From: Bacteroidota bacterium
Lineage (GTDB): Bacteria > Bacteroidota > Bacteroidia > Chitinophagales > Chitinophagaceae
Direction of reading: 5' to 3'
Assembly: GCA_030706685.1 (NCBI GenBank)
Contig: JAUZOA010000033.1
Coordinates: 1-49,179 of the forward strand
DNA length: 49,179 nucleotides
Part shown: piece by piece, positions 40,898-48,908 of the stretch
Layout: every line of letters starts with the position of its first letter
Position numbering within the stretch: the first letter of the stretch is position 1
Notes under the pieces: generated by a model
Seen by the model: the letters and a program-made list of their open reading frames with translations, nothing else
Told to the model about the DNA's origin: nothing
Databases searched by the model: none
Translations under genes and position numbers: made by a program

Positions 40898-43348
40898 CTA
40901 CTGTTTAACAATTTTCACCTGGCTGCTTTTTTCCTGATCGCTCACCTGTACCCAGTACATACCGGCCGGTACATCCCTGGTGGACATATTCCTGGAATAA
41001 TTTCCTTTGGCCTGCAGCCACTTTTCTGTTAACAACAATTTGCCCGATACATCAAAGATTTTTGCAGTTAATAAACCTTCGGAATTGGAATAACCGCTGA
41101 GGATAAACTCTTCTTTTACCGGGTTGGGGTATGCTGACAAGGCTTCCTGTCCCTTTTTCGCGTTTATTCTTACTATGGGCGAATACCGGACCTGGTCCTG
41201 CATTCCTGTTTCTTTGACCCTGTAATAAACCGTGCCCGATCTTGCTTCTTGCCCATCATCTGTAAGGGTATAATTTGTAATAGCGTGCTCAGCGTTTACC
41301 CGGCGGATCACGGTAAAATGTATGCCATCGGTTGATCGCTCTGCTTCAAATAAACTGGGATCGTCATCAGCATCAATCTGCCATTCCAGGTTTACTCCTG
41401 CCCAATTCCTGTCTGCCGTAAGTGAAATACCATGCAAAGGCAATGGAGTCGTTAACCCGGTTGCCATTACTCTTACCAGCAGGCTGATATACGCTGCTTG
41501 TGTATAAATGCCGGCCTCTGTGATCTCCCATGAATTTTCATTGGCTGTTCCGTTCCAGCCAGTATTCCATTCTTTATAACTTTTTTGAGGAGGTTGGCCG
41601 CCCGGCGGAGTCATGGAAGGAATAGAAAAATCTTTATTGGGCCCCCCGGGAACATAACCCGGTGGCGGCCCGTACAAAGAAGTAAATACATTATCCCATA
41701 CAGTTCCGTCAGCAAACCAACTATGATAAAATTCATTGACACAACTATCGCCTCCATAAGCGTACATATTTGTCAGCATCACCTTGCCCATCGGGTTCAC
41801 GCCATGAAACCAATGAAGATAGCTTTCCCCTGTTTCTTTATACAAAGCGCTTTGCGCAGGGTTAATGCCAAAAGTGGCAAAATCAAAATTATCCAGGCCT
41901 GCATTCGCTTTTACTTCATGACTATTCCAGTGATATTGCGCGTCCGGCATGGAAGAGCGGTAGAGATCTGTTTTATTATTATAATCATCAATACTTAGTA
42001 CGCCGTTTTGCCCGGCTTTTTGTGTCCGGATATTATTGGCTACAGATGCAGTGGCGCCGGCCATTTGTGTATACCGTAATAAGGCTCTTTGAACAGCAGG
42101 ATAATAAGGTCCCCACCACCAATTCGCATACGGCTCGGCATTGACATACTGCGCATCGAATACTGTTCTGTATTCGGCAGCGCCTGTTGCTTCAAACAAA
42201 TAGGCGGCTGCAGTCACTACCAGGTCTTTTTGCGACGCAACACTTGCATCCGCGTCGCCGGAAACGATATTCTGATCATCACAACTTGTTTGAAAACTGG
42301 TAAAGTTGCTGGTCGTTACCTTGGCCCTGTTCCAGGCATTGATGGCACGGGTGAGAAGGTCATTGCCATAGGTTGTCATAGAGGCCACACCCAGGGATTT
42401 GTATACGGTGGAAGCCAATGCGAAAACAGCTGCGCCTGTCAGCGTGGAAGAAGTACATTCCGGTACATAGTATCTTGGATTATGATCTGTACTGGGCGGC
42501 GAACTGCCGTTATAATTATCGGCGCCCACTTTCAACAATAATCCATTTGTGCCCGTAGCATCCTGCATACGGGTAAGCCAGTCAATTTCCCATTTTACTT
42601 CATCCAGTATATCGGCAATACCATTTCCCGATTCAGGTATATTATAGTTATCCGCGAAATAAGAGGGATGCATACGGTAGGTCTCTAATAAATTGCATAA
42701 GGGACTTAAAGTAAAAGTGACATACTTATTGCAATCGCCGGCGTCAAACCAGCCGCCATGCACATCTTTCGCTGTTGCTGCATTGGTCTTATCGTATCTT
42801 GAACGGGCTGCATAATCCTGGTTAGCCCCTCCAAATGCCGCTGCATCGGCCCACTTTGCATCGGTATAGGGTGGTTGTTTGGCAAAATTTACCCGTTGAT
42901 AAAAAAACATCCTCGCAGCTTGTTTCAGTACTTCCGCATACACATTATTATTGATCTCGAAACGATATGAACCTACATTCCTGGCTACATCATAAATATA
43001 ATACGAGCCGGTACCTGTTACTGAGCTGAAATCAAACCACCAGCCGCGGTCACCGCTCTGGGCATGCGTGGCGCCGCCGTTCCAGGGCACAAGAGTCCCT
43101 GAATATACAACAGCATCATTACTCCAATTTCTTACCTGGTATTGATTGGCGCCCGTGCCCGGCGAAAAAGATTCTGCTGCATTATACCCGGTTTGCGGAT
43201 CCACGATCACGGCTACTTTTTTACTGGTCGGCAGGTATCCAAACTGGTCAATCTTGATATGTTTACTGGTAGTACCGGGAGGAAGTGCAAGTACAGGGAA
43301 ACAAGCAAACAGACCGATGCAGAAGAAACAGAGAGATTTGGTTTTCAT
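40898..43348 (-). CDS. Secreted GH9 glucanase with cellulase Ig-like domain and type A sorting tail
   Basis: This 816-residue protein has a signal peptide (MKTKSLCFFCIGLFACFPVLA), an Ig-like cellulase N-terminal domain (about 29-120; KHIKIDQFGYLPTSKKVAVIVD) and a GH9 catalytic (alpha/alpha)6 barrel (about 120-615). The catalytic base motif DAGDCNKYV is near residue 200 and the acid Glu segment NENSWEITEAGIYTQA near 600. A fibronectin-like linker and a type A type IX tail (YPNPVKEEFILSG ... AGMYWVQVSDQEKSSQVKIVKQ) follow. It hydrolyses beta-1,4-glucans such as cellulose or mixed-linkage glucan at the cell surface. No carbohydrate-binding module is recognised. Confidence 0.93.
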   Translation of the reverse strand: MKTKSLCFFCIGLFACFPVLALPPGTTSKHIKIDQFGYLPTSKKVAVIVDPQTGYNAAESFSPGTGANQYQVRNWSNDAVVYSGTLVPWNGGATHAQSGDRGWWFDFSSVTGTGSYYIYDVARNVGSYRFEINNNVYAEVLKQAARMFFYQRVNFAKQPPYTDAKWADAAAFGGANQDYAARSRYDKTNAATAKDVHGGWFDAGDCNKYVTFTLSPLCNLLETYRMHPSYFADNYNIPESGNGIADILDEVKWEIDWLTRMQDATGTNGLLLKVGADNYNGSSPPSTDHNPRYYVPECTSSTLTGAAVFALASTVYKSLGVASMTTYGNDLLTRAINAWNRAKVTTSNFTSFQTSCDDQNIVSGDADASVASQKDLVVTAAAYLFEATGAAEYRTVFDAQYVNAEPYANWWWGPYYPAVQRALLRYTQMAGATASVANNIRTQKAGQNGVLSIDDYNNKTDLYRSSMPDAQYHWNSHEVKANAGLDNFDFATFGINPAQSALYKETGESYLHWFHGVNPMGKVMLTNMYAYGGDSCVNEFYHSWFADGTVWDNVFTSLYGPPPGYVPGGPNKDFSIPSMTPPGGQPPQKSYKEWNTGWNGTANENSWEITEAGIYTQAAYISLLVRVMATGLTTPLPLHGISLTADRNWAGVNLEWQIDADDDPSLFEAERSTDGIHFTVIRRVNAEHAITNYTLTDDGQEARSGTVYYRVKETGMQDQVRYSPIVRINAKKGQEALSAYPNPVKEEFILSGYSNSEGLLTAKIFDVSGKLLLTEKWLQAKGNYSRNMSTRDVPAGMYWVQVSDQEKSSQVKIVKQ

Positions 43349-43658
43349 AAAGATTGTTTAACTGTTTTCGGTCAAAAAAACGGGTGGGAACAATGGTTGA
43401 GGCTGGCTGGAGAAATTTTCAAAAACCATGCCTTTACTGCTCAATCATTCTATATCCGGCAACAATAGTAGTTTTTTATGCCGCTTTTGAAAACTTACTC
43501 CATCATTTTACGATAGGCTGATCACATAGCTTAAAGCCTGCGGGTTTGCGATAAGTCAAAAAAAGAATCTAAAGATCAGCAAGCCTGTAATTGTGATTAC
43601 CTTACTGATTCTTCCCCCCTATTTCAGCTTACCCTTCTTTTTTAACTTTTAAAAAAAC
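43349..43658. other. Divergent upstream region of the GH9 and secreted duplicated-domain genes, no gene seen
   Basis: This 310-base region separates two divergent starts and holds no supported gene or hairpin. I could not find a TAnnTTTG box with a good -33 for either gene. Confidence 0.5.
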
Positions 43659-44384
43659 ATGTACATGAGAAAGATCTTTCTTCTCTGCCTGCTTATTCCT
43701 GTATTGGGAATAGGCCAGAACAAAAATGTCGTAAACACTTTCCGCGTTTTTCCGAAACCAGAAAAAAATGCCGAGTTCGAAAAGGCATTAACGGCTCATG
43801 CCCAGAAGTATCATACCGGCGACTGGAAATGGAGAGTATTTGAAATTCAAACCGGTCCTGAATCCGGCGGTTTCCAGGTTAATGAAGGGCCTCTTAGCTG
43901 GGAACAATTTGATGGTCGTGGTGATCTCGGCGCTGAGCATACAGCTGACTGGAACAAAAATGTAGCGCCTTTTACTACGAGCCAGGGTGCCCAGAGCTAT
44001 GCTTCTTTCAATGCAGAATTAAGTACTGTGCAACTGACGGATTATGCCGATAAGATCGTGATCAACCACATTTTTCCAAAACCCGGTATGATCAACAATA
44101 TAACAGAGATGATAAAGAAGCTGAAAAAAGCCTGGGCTGCAGGTAATGAAAGCGTGGCTGTTTACAATATAGTTAATTCCGGTGCGCCGCAAATAGTTAC
44201 TGTCACCAGGTTGAAAGCCGGGCTGAAAGAGCTGGATGAAAGTTTCAGAAAATCATTGCAGGATAGATTTAACGCAGCCAATGGTGAAGGATCATGGAAT
44301 TACTGGCTGGAAGAATATGCCAAAAATGTGGAGAGTCGCTGGAGTGAAATGCTTTTATACCGGGCTGATTTAAGCTCTAAATAA
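43659..44384 (+). CDS. Exported protein with internally duplicated alpha/beta domain, unknown function
   Basis: This is a 241-residue protein with a signal peptide (MYMRKIFLLCLLIPVLGIGQ); the ATG two codons downstream is an alternative start. Two halves look duplicated: FRVFPKPEKNAEFEKALTAHAQ at about 27-48 and INHIFPKPGMINNITEMIKK at about 129-148 share FPKP followed by an amphipathic helix, suggesting two ferredoxin-like folds as in dimeric alpha-beta-barrel proteins. Trp and Glu-rich surfaces occur but no catalytic set is recognised. It is followed by a strong terminator. No function is proposed. Confidence 0.7.
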   Translation: MYMRKIFLLCLLIPVLGIGQNKNVVNTFRVFPKPEKNAEFEKALTAHAQKYHTGDWKWRVFEIQTGPESGGFQVNEGPLSWEQFDGRGDLGAEHTADWNKNVAPFTTSQGAQSYASFNAELSTVQLTDYADKIVINHIFPKPGMINNITEMIKKLKKAWAAGNESVAVYNIVNSGAPQIVTVTRLKAGLKELDESFRKSLQDRFNAANGEGSWNYWLEEYAKNVESRWSEMLLYRADLSSK

Positions 44385-44401
44385 ATTATTGCCGTCAAAG
44401 C

Positions 44402-44454
44402 AAGCTGTCTCACAAATATTTTCCATAAACATATTTTTGAGGCAGCTTTTTTTT
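44402..44454 (+). terminator. Intrinsic terminator after the duplicated-domain gene
   Basis: AAGCTGTCTCA (44402-44412) pairs with TGAGGCAGCTT (44438-44448) with one G-T pair and a 25-base loop, followed by a T run to 44454. Confidence 0.85.
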
Positions 44455-44485
44455 AAGCCGGTACGAACCTGTCTATGTTTAACTT

Positions 44486-45811
44486 TTAAAACACTTCCCC
44501 CACATTTACAAAAAAACCTCTCATCCCTTCCGTACCAAAACCATAATCAATAGCAATATTCGTATTGGATTTTTTGTTTAGTTTGACGCGGAGGCCAATA
44601 CCCTCACCCGGTTGAATGGATCGGGGTCGGTGAGAAGGGGCATCGGAAAAACTTTCGGCATTGACAAATACTACTCCGCCGATCAATCCATTATGAGTAA
44701 TGCGAAAACGATACTCCGATTCAAGATAGAGCATTGTATTGCCGCGGAAGCGGCCCTGTATAAAACCCCTGCCGGTATTATTAAAATTGTCCCAGCCATT
44801 CGAAGGAAGATCAAGATAAGGCGACCTCCCTTTTAGTACGATCCAGCCATAGGCCCAGAAGGCCAATACGTTTTTTGAATGACCGGGGAATTGAAAATAT
44901 TTTCTTACATCTGCTATCGCCGATTGCCAGTTGCTGTTGCTGCCTGCCCATTCCAGGTTGTCGCGAAAAAGTAAGCTGGCATATAAGCCCCTTGCAGGAT
45001 TGATCGGGTTCGTGCGGTTATCATAAATAGCGATAAGTGCAGGGCCGGCGGAAGTAGTTTTTTCCGCCGCACCATAATGAGCGTAATCAGAGACAGTGCC
45101 ATCGGGCAGTCCTTTTTCAGAAATATTCCAGTGATAATCGAACGTATAACCCAGTCCTGCTGAAAAATTTTCAGCGACTTTTTTCAGTACATACTGGTAT
45201 ACGCGGATATATTTATAATCCATCGGGTCTTCCACTCCCAGTTTCGTGTCAGTTCCCAATCCGTAAGTGCTTTGCGGGTATTTCATATAGCGCCAGTCGC
45301 CAAGCAAGTTATACTGGTCGCCTTTCAGCCAAACACTCAATTGCACAGGGATGGTAAATTGATTGTTTTGTGTATAGGTAATATTGGCATTTACTACCGA
45401 TAGCTTTGACCGGGGTTGATCGCTTGTAAAAAAAGCGGCATTACCTGCTACAATGACCGCGAACCTGGTTTGTAAGGTATAACCGATTGCAGGCAGTACA
45501 GTTATCACTGGTTTATCCCCTGGCTTTATATTATCCGATTTTGAGGAAGACTTCAGGCGCAGCCATTTTCGTACTACATCGATGATATCCTTTTCCTGTG
45601 TTTTTTCTGCAGTGTCAGCTACGGGAATGATATGCACGGCATTGGAATCAACAGGTACCTGCGATTTTGCAGTAAAGAAAAGAAACAGCGCAAGACAGGT
45701 TATTATTTTAGGGAAATGATGGTGCAAAAAAAATGGTTTAGGTGAGCCTGTAAAAAAACAATCAGCAAAAATAAGGGATAGAAATTTTGCAATAAACCAA
45801 AACATGGCCAT
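44486..45811 (-). CDS. BamA/TamA-like (Omp85 surface antigen) outer-membrane barrel protein
   Basis: The C-terminal about 330 residues form the bacterial surface antigen (Omp85) barrel, with PARGLYASLLFRDN, then RGFIQGRFRGNTMLYLESEYRFRI (the conserved RGF...E/R region of the barrel) and a final Phe (VNVGEVF) as an outer-membrane insertion signal. No clear POTRA domains precede it, so it is a short Omp85 form. The ATG at 45811 gives a long hydrophobic leader; an in-frame TTG at 45727 would instead begin LHHHFPKIITCLALFLFF, a normal-looking signal peptide. The start is therefore uncertain. Function could be outer-membrane insertion or patatin-less secretion; unknown. Confidence 0.8.
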   Translation of the reverse strand: MAMFWFIAKFLSLIFADCFFTGSPKPFFLHHHFPKIITCLALFLFFTAKSQVPVDSNAVHIIPVADTAEKTQEKDIIDVVRKWLRLKSSSKSDNIKPGDKPVITVLPAIGYTLQTRFAVIVAGNAAFFTSDQPRSKLSVVNANITYTQNNQFTIPVQLSVWLKGDQYNLLGDWRYMKYPQSTYGLGTDTKLGVEDPMDYKYIRVYQYVLKKVAENFSAGLGYTFDYHWNISEKGLPDGTVSDYAHYGAAEKTTSAGPALIAIYDNRTNPINPARGLYASLLFRDNLEWAGSNSNWQSAIADVRKYFQFPGHSKNVLAFWAYGWIVLKGRSPYLDLPSNGWDNFNNTGRGFIQGRFRGNTMLYLESEYRFRITHNGLIGGVVFVNAESFSDAPSHRPRSIQPGEGIGLRVKLNKKSNTNIAIDYGFGTEGMRGFFVNVGEVF

Positions 45812-45899
45812 GAACGACAACAATAAAAAAACCGCAAAGGCATTAAACAAAGCGCTTGCGGTGAACTGAAATCCTGAATCATGTTGCTCCTTTAACTAT

Positions 45900-46325
45900 T
45901 TAGTGCCTTCCCCAGAGTTCCACGATAGCTTTACTGTCAGCAAAGCCCTTTGTTTCATACCAGAAAACTACTTTATCAATAACCCGTTTGTTACCCGGCA
46001 GGTCAATAACCCGGCTTTCACTTCCGGCGGCGAAATTATTGCGTAACTCTATTTCTTTCGTTTCACCATTGTGAAAATGCACTACCATTTTGAACATATT
46101 GATGGGGCCTCTTTTCACTTTTACCTGCAGGGCATCAAAGAAACCCTCAAACCGGCCCACCCCTATCTCATCCCTGTCAGCTTTAAAATTTACTTTTCGC
46201 TCACCTAATTTTTCCCATTTAGAGAATGCAGGCGCAGGGTCTTTTAGAGTAGTAAATGATAAAAGAGGAGTTAGCAAAAAGGCAACTATGGAAGCCGCTG
46301 AAATGGCTGTCATAAGTTTTTTCAT
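45900..46325 (-). CDS. Exported DUF2541-like small beta protein
   Basis: This is a 141-residue protein with a signal peptide (MKKLMTAISAASIVAFLLTPLLSF) followed by a beta-sandwich-like domain: WEKLGERKVNFKADRDEIGVGRFEGFFDALQVKVKRGPINM, then a C-terminal VVFWYETKGFADSKAIVELWG. The domain resembles the DUF2541 group, which has no established activity. It is a single gene upstream of the Omp85-like gene by 88 bases. Confidence 0.78.
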   Translation of the reverse strand: MKKLMTAISAASIVAFLLTPLLSFTTLKDPAPAFSKWEKLGERKVNFKADRDEIGVGRFEGFFDALQVKVKRGPINMFKMVVHFHNGETKEIELRNNFAAGSESRVIDLPGNKRVIDKVVFWYETKGFADSKAIVELWGRH

Positions 46326-46450
46326 AAATAAATGTTTTTTGGTGTTTGGATATAAAGGTCAGGGATTAATGACCTCCGATGATTCACCGGGTTTAATAGG
46401 GATAACGATTTTATTTCCTGTTAATCCGGTTAATCTACTCCAATCCCCGT

Positions 46451-46657
46451 TCAGACATTTTCGATGACCATAGCCGAAGCGCCTCTCCTCCATTACACCC
46501 CTCTAACTCCCCTGAAGGGGAGAATATCATTCAATATTTTCGATGACCATAGCCGAAGCACCTCCTCCTCCATTACACCCCTCTAACTCCCCTGAAGGGG
46601 AGAATATCATTCAATATTTTCGATAACCATAGCTGAAGCGCCCCCTCCTCCATTACA
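46451..46657. repeat. 80-bp tandem repeat duplicating the 3' end of the thiolase gene
   Basis: Three copies of the thiolase 3' end occur at 46607-46657 (functional), 46527-46577 and 46451-46497. They are joined by two copies of a 29-bp spacer (46578-46606 and 46498-46526) that contains CTCCCC-TTCA-GGGGAG. On the minus strand each copy begins at TGTAATGGAGGAG. The middle copy still encodes the same 16 residues and stop. The distal copy carries a one-base deletion and ends ATGTCTGA, an alternative C-terminus IENV. Confidence 0.95.
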
Positions 46658-47788
46658 GATACCTGCGGCGCCGTATTTCGCTTTGTTTGTTTTCAATACA
46701 TTGATTAATGTAACAATGATCCTTGCGCCACTGCATCCAAGCGGATGACCCAATGAAACCGCTCCTCCATGCACGTTCACTTTTGCCGGATCGAGTTTCA
46801 TTCGCCGGCTATTTTCTATACCTACTACCGCAAAAGCTTCATTCAATTCCCAGTAATCAATATCACTCATCTTTAAGCCCGCTTTGGCTACGGCTTTCGG
46901 TACTGCCAGCGACGGAGTAGTAGTAAACCATTCAGGGGCTTGCTCTGAATCAGCATAAGAACGGATCAAGGCTAAAGGCTTAATGCCAAGGGTTTCGGCT
47001 TTTTCTTTACTCATCAGTACTAATGCAGCCGCGCCATCATTCATCGTGCTCGCATTGGCCGCTGTCACCGTCCCGTCTTTTTGAAAGGCAGGACTCAATG
47101 AAGGTATCTTCTCAAATTTTACATTATAAGGCTCTTCATCCCTGGAAAAAATCATTGGCTCTCCTTTGCGTTGCGGTATTTCTACCGGAACTACCTCATT
47201 GGCAAATACTCCTTTCTCCCAGGCCGACTGTGAGCGTTTATAACTTTCTATCGCGAATTTGTCCTGCTCTTCCCGGCTGATGCCACATTCTTTGGCGCAC
47301 AACTCCGCAGCATTTCCCATGGCCTTACCGTCATATACGTCAGTTAATCCATCTTTTGCCAATCCGTCTACCAGTAGTACATCTCCATATTTATTACCCC
47401 AGCGCAACAAAGGAGAATAATAAGGAACATTGCTCATACTCTCCATACCACCCGCTACCACAATATCCGCATCACCTAATAGAATGCTCTGCGCTGCTTG
47501 TGCAATGGCTTTCATACCGCTGGCACAAACTTTATTGACGGTGGTGCAATTGACTTCATTGGGCAAACCGGCAAACTTGGCTGCCTGTCTTGCAGGAGCT
47601 TGTCCCAGGTTGGCCTGGATCACACAGCCCATCAGCACATCATTTACTTGTCCGGCCTGGATACCCGCTTTGGCAATAGCTCCTTTGATAGCAACAGCTC
47701 CTAACTGGGTAGCTGATAAACTTTTTAGTGAACCGCCGAAACTTCCGATAGGAGTTCTTACAGCCGATACTATGACAACTTCTTTCAT
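46607..47788 (-). CDS. Acetyl-CoA C-acyltransferase (thiolase)
   Basis: This 393-residue thiolase joins or cleaves acyl-CoAs. The nucleophile is C88 in KVCASGMKAI, the base His348 in HPLGCSGAR, and the second Cys378 in GICNGGGGASAMVIEN. The length and residue numbering match biosynthetic acetyl-CoA acetyltransferases, so either a ketothiolase or an acetoacetyl-CoA thiolase is possible. Neighbouring genes do not decide this. Its last 51 bases are duplicated downstream in an 80-bp repeat. A -7 box lies upstream at 47826-47833. Confidence 0.95.
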   Translation of the reverse strand: MKEVVIVSAVRTPIGSFGGSLKSLSATQLGAVAIKGAIAKAGIQAGQVNDVLMGCVIQANLGQAPARQAAKFAGLPNEVNCTTVNKVCASGMKAIAQAAQSILLGDADIVVAGGMESMSNVPYYSPLLRWGNKYGDVLLVDGLAKDGLTDVYDGKAMGNAAELCAKECGISREEQDKFAIESYKRSQSAWEKGVFANEVVPVEIPQRKGEPMIFSRDEEPYNVKFEKIPSLSPAFQKDGTVTAANASTMNDGAAALVLMSKEKAETLGIKPLALIRSYADSEQAPEWFTTTPSLAVPKAVAKAGLKMSDIDYWELNEAFAVVGIENSRRMKLDPAKVNVHGGAVSLGHPLGCSGARIIVTLINVLKTNKAKYGAAGICNGGGGASAMVIENIE

Positions 47789-47825
47789 CTGGAATTAAAA
47801 ATTAAGAGTTATGAATTAAGAATTG

Positions 47826-47833
47826 CAAAGATA
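47826..47833 (-). promoter_or_regulatory. Exact -7 box upstream of the thiolase gene
   Basis: On the minus strand this reads TATCTTTG, an exact match. The leader down to the ATG at 47788 is about 35 bases and contains several TTAATT repeats (47792-47822). No strong -33 TTG is seen. Confidence 0.42.
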
Positions 47834-48297
47834 ACGATTGTTAGTCTCTGGTTTTTGCCAGTGTTGGAAAAACCGTGAGACGGAAAACCAGGAAGACGAG
47901 TTTTTCAGAATGAAATGAATTCACATTTAGAAGGAGAAATTCATCATTACCGAAAACGATCCGGGGTTTGATCCTGCCATACTTTCAGAAGAGGCAGATA
48001 AAATTCCCCGGATTACAGGGTTTTTTACAATGGATAGCCGGAAGCTTTTGTGGAATTTTCAAAAGCCAAAATAAAAGGCTTTATTATGGCAAAAAAATAA
48101 AATCATCATCATAAAGCGAAATATCCCTTAGTGTTCGGTTTCCAATTTGGGACCAGAGTTGAATTTTGAAGGACTCTTCCTTTTTCGGGGCAGGCACAGC
48201 AGCACAAAATAGGAAAAACACACATAGAACTATGAAAACCTATGTTTACCCTCGTACCCGGAAGTATCCGGATGACTTTACCAGGAAATAATGAAGT
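47834..48297. other. Intergenic region with a startless coding-like stretch and repeat words
   Basis: Together with the thiolase leader this makes a gene-free region of about 509 bases (47789-48297). From 47931 to 48074 a plus-strand open stretch of 47 codons follows a TAG and reads FIITENDPGFDPAILSEEAD with more beyond; it has no start codon and may be a gene remnant. At 48186-48250 words of the GGGGCAGGCACA and ACATAG families recur, including ACACATAGAACTATG and ACCTATGTTT. No promoter or terminator is supported. Confidence 0.45.
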
Positions 48298-48714
48298 ATG
48301 AAAATAACTAAGAAATACCTGGATGAATTAACTTATAAAGTGATTGGTTGTGCAATTGAAGTCCATAAACAGTTAGGGCCAGGCCTGATTGAAAGCGTGT
48401 ACGAAAAGTGCTTTGCAAAAGAATTGGAATTAAAAGGCTTACAATACAAAAGGCAACTATGGGTGCCATTGGAGTATAAAGGAATGGAGATAAAGACCGA
48501 ATTAAGGCTGGATGTTTTAGTAGAAGATATTTTATGTGTCGAATTGAAGGCTAATGAGGAGTTTTTGCCAATTCATGACTCAATATTGCTGACCTACATG
48601 CGGATGTTATTAAAACCTAAAGGGATTTTGATAAATTTTAATTGTGTGAACATTTTTAAGGAGGGCCAAAGAACCCTGGTAAATGATTTGTTTGCAGCCT
48701 TGCCAAATCAATAA
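48298..48714 (+). CDS. GxxExxY family protein
   Basis: This 138-residue cytosolic protein belongs to the GxxExxY family. The name-giving motif is GPGLIESVYE (residues 27-36), then CFAKELELKG, and the D-x-x-E-L-K-type residues are LRLDVLVEDILCVELKANEEF, which resemble a PD-(D/E)xK nuclease core (D81, E91 and K93 by position). Family members are small nuclease-fold proteins of unknown cellular role, often mobile or in repeat-rich loci. The gene is followed immediately by the perfect hairpin at 48715-48810. Confidence 0.85.
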   Translation: MKITKKYLDELTYKVIGCAIEVHKQLGPGLIESVYEKCFAKELELKGLQYKRQLWVPLEYKGMEIKTELRLDVLVEDILCVELKANEEFLPIHDSILLTYMRMLLKPKGILINFNCVNIFKEGQRTLVNDLFAALPNQ

Positions 48715-48810
48715 GAATTTGAACCACATAGGAACATAGGCACATAGAATTTCACATAGAAAACCTATGTGTAGTCCCTATGTGCCTATGTTCCTATGTG
48801 GTTCAAATTC
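48715..48810. repeat. Perfect 33-bp inverted repeat built from ACATAG octamers
   Basis: The arms 48715-48747 and 48778-48810 are exact reverse complements over 33 bases. The arm contains CACATAG, GAACATAG and GCACATAG in tandem, each ending ACATAG. Inside the 30-base centre, CACATAG (48753-48759) pairs with CTATGTG (48765-48771). It starts at the base after the GxxExxY stop and has no T-tract. Related degenerate words lie at 37066-37131 and 48186-48250. Confidence 0.93.
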
Positions 48811-48908
48811 AGGTTCAAAGCTATGAAAATCGCAATCTTAAAGCCCTTCGTTTTATATTGCAAACATGTCTCTTTTGGAAATTTGTGACCCTCAAACGAA
48901 TTGTCTGC

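Noticed and set aside
41585-42541. Two plus-strand frames of 137 and 150 codons inside the GH9 gene
   Set aside because: Antisense shadows of the GH9 barrel and linker without independent evidence.
46451-46657. The tandem array considered as a CRISPR array
   Set aside because: The period is 80 bases, the repeats contain gene-derived coding sequence, the spacers are identical to each other and no cas gene is present.
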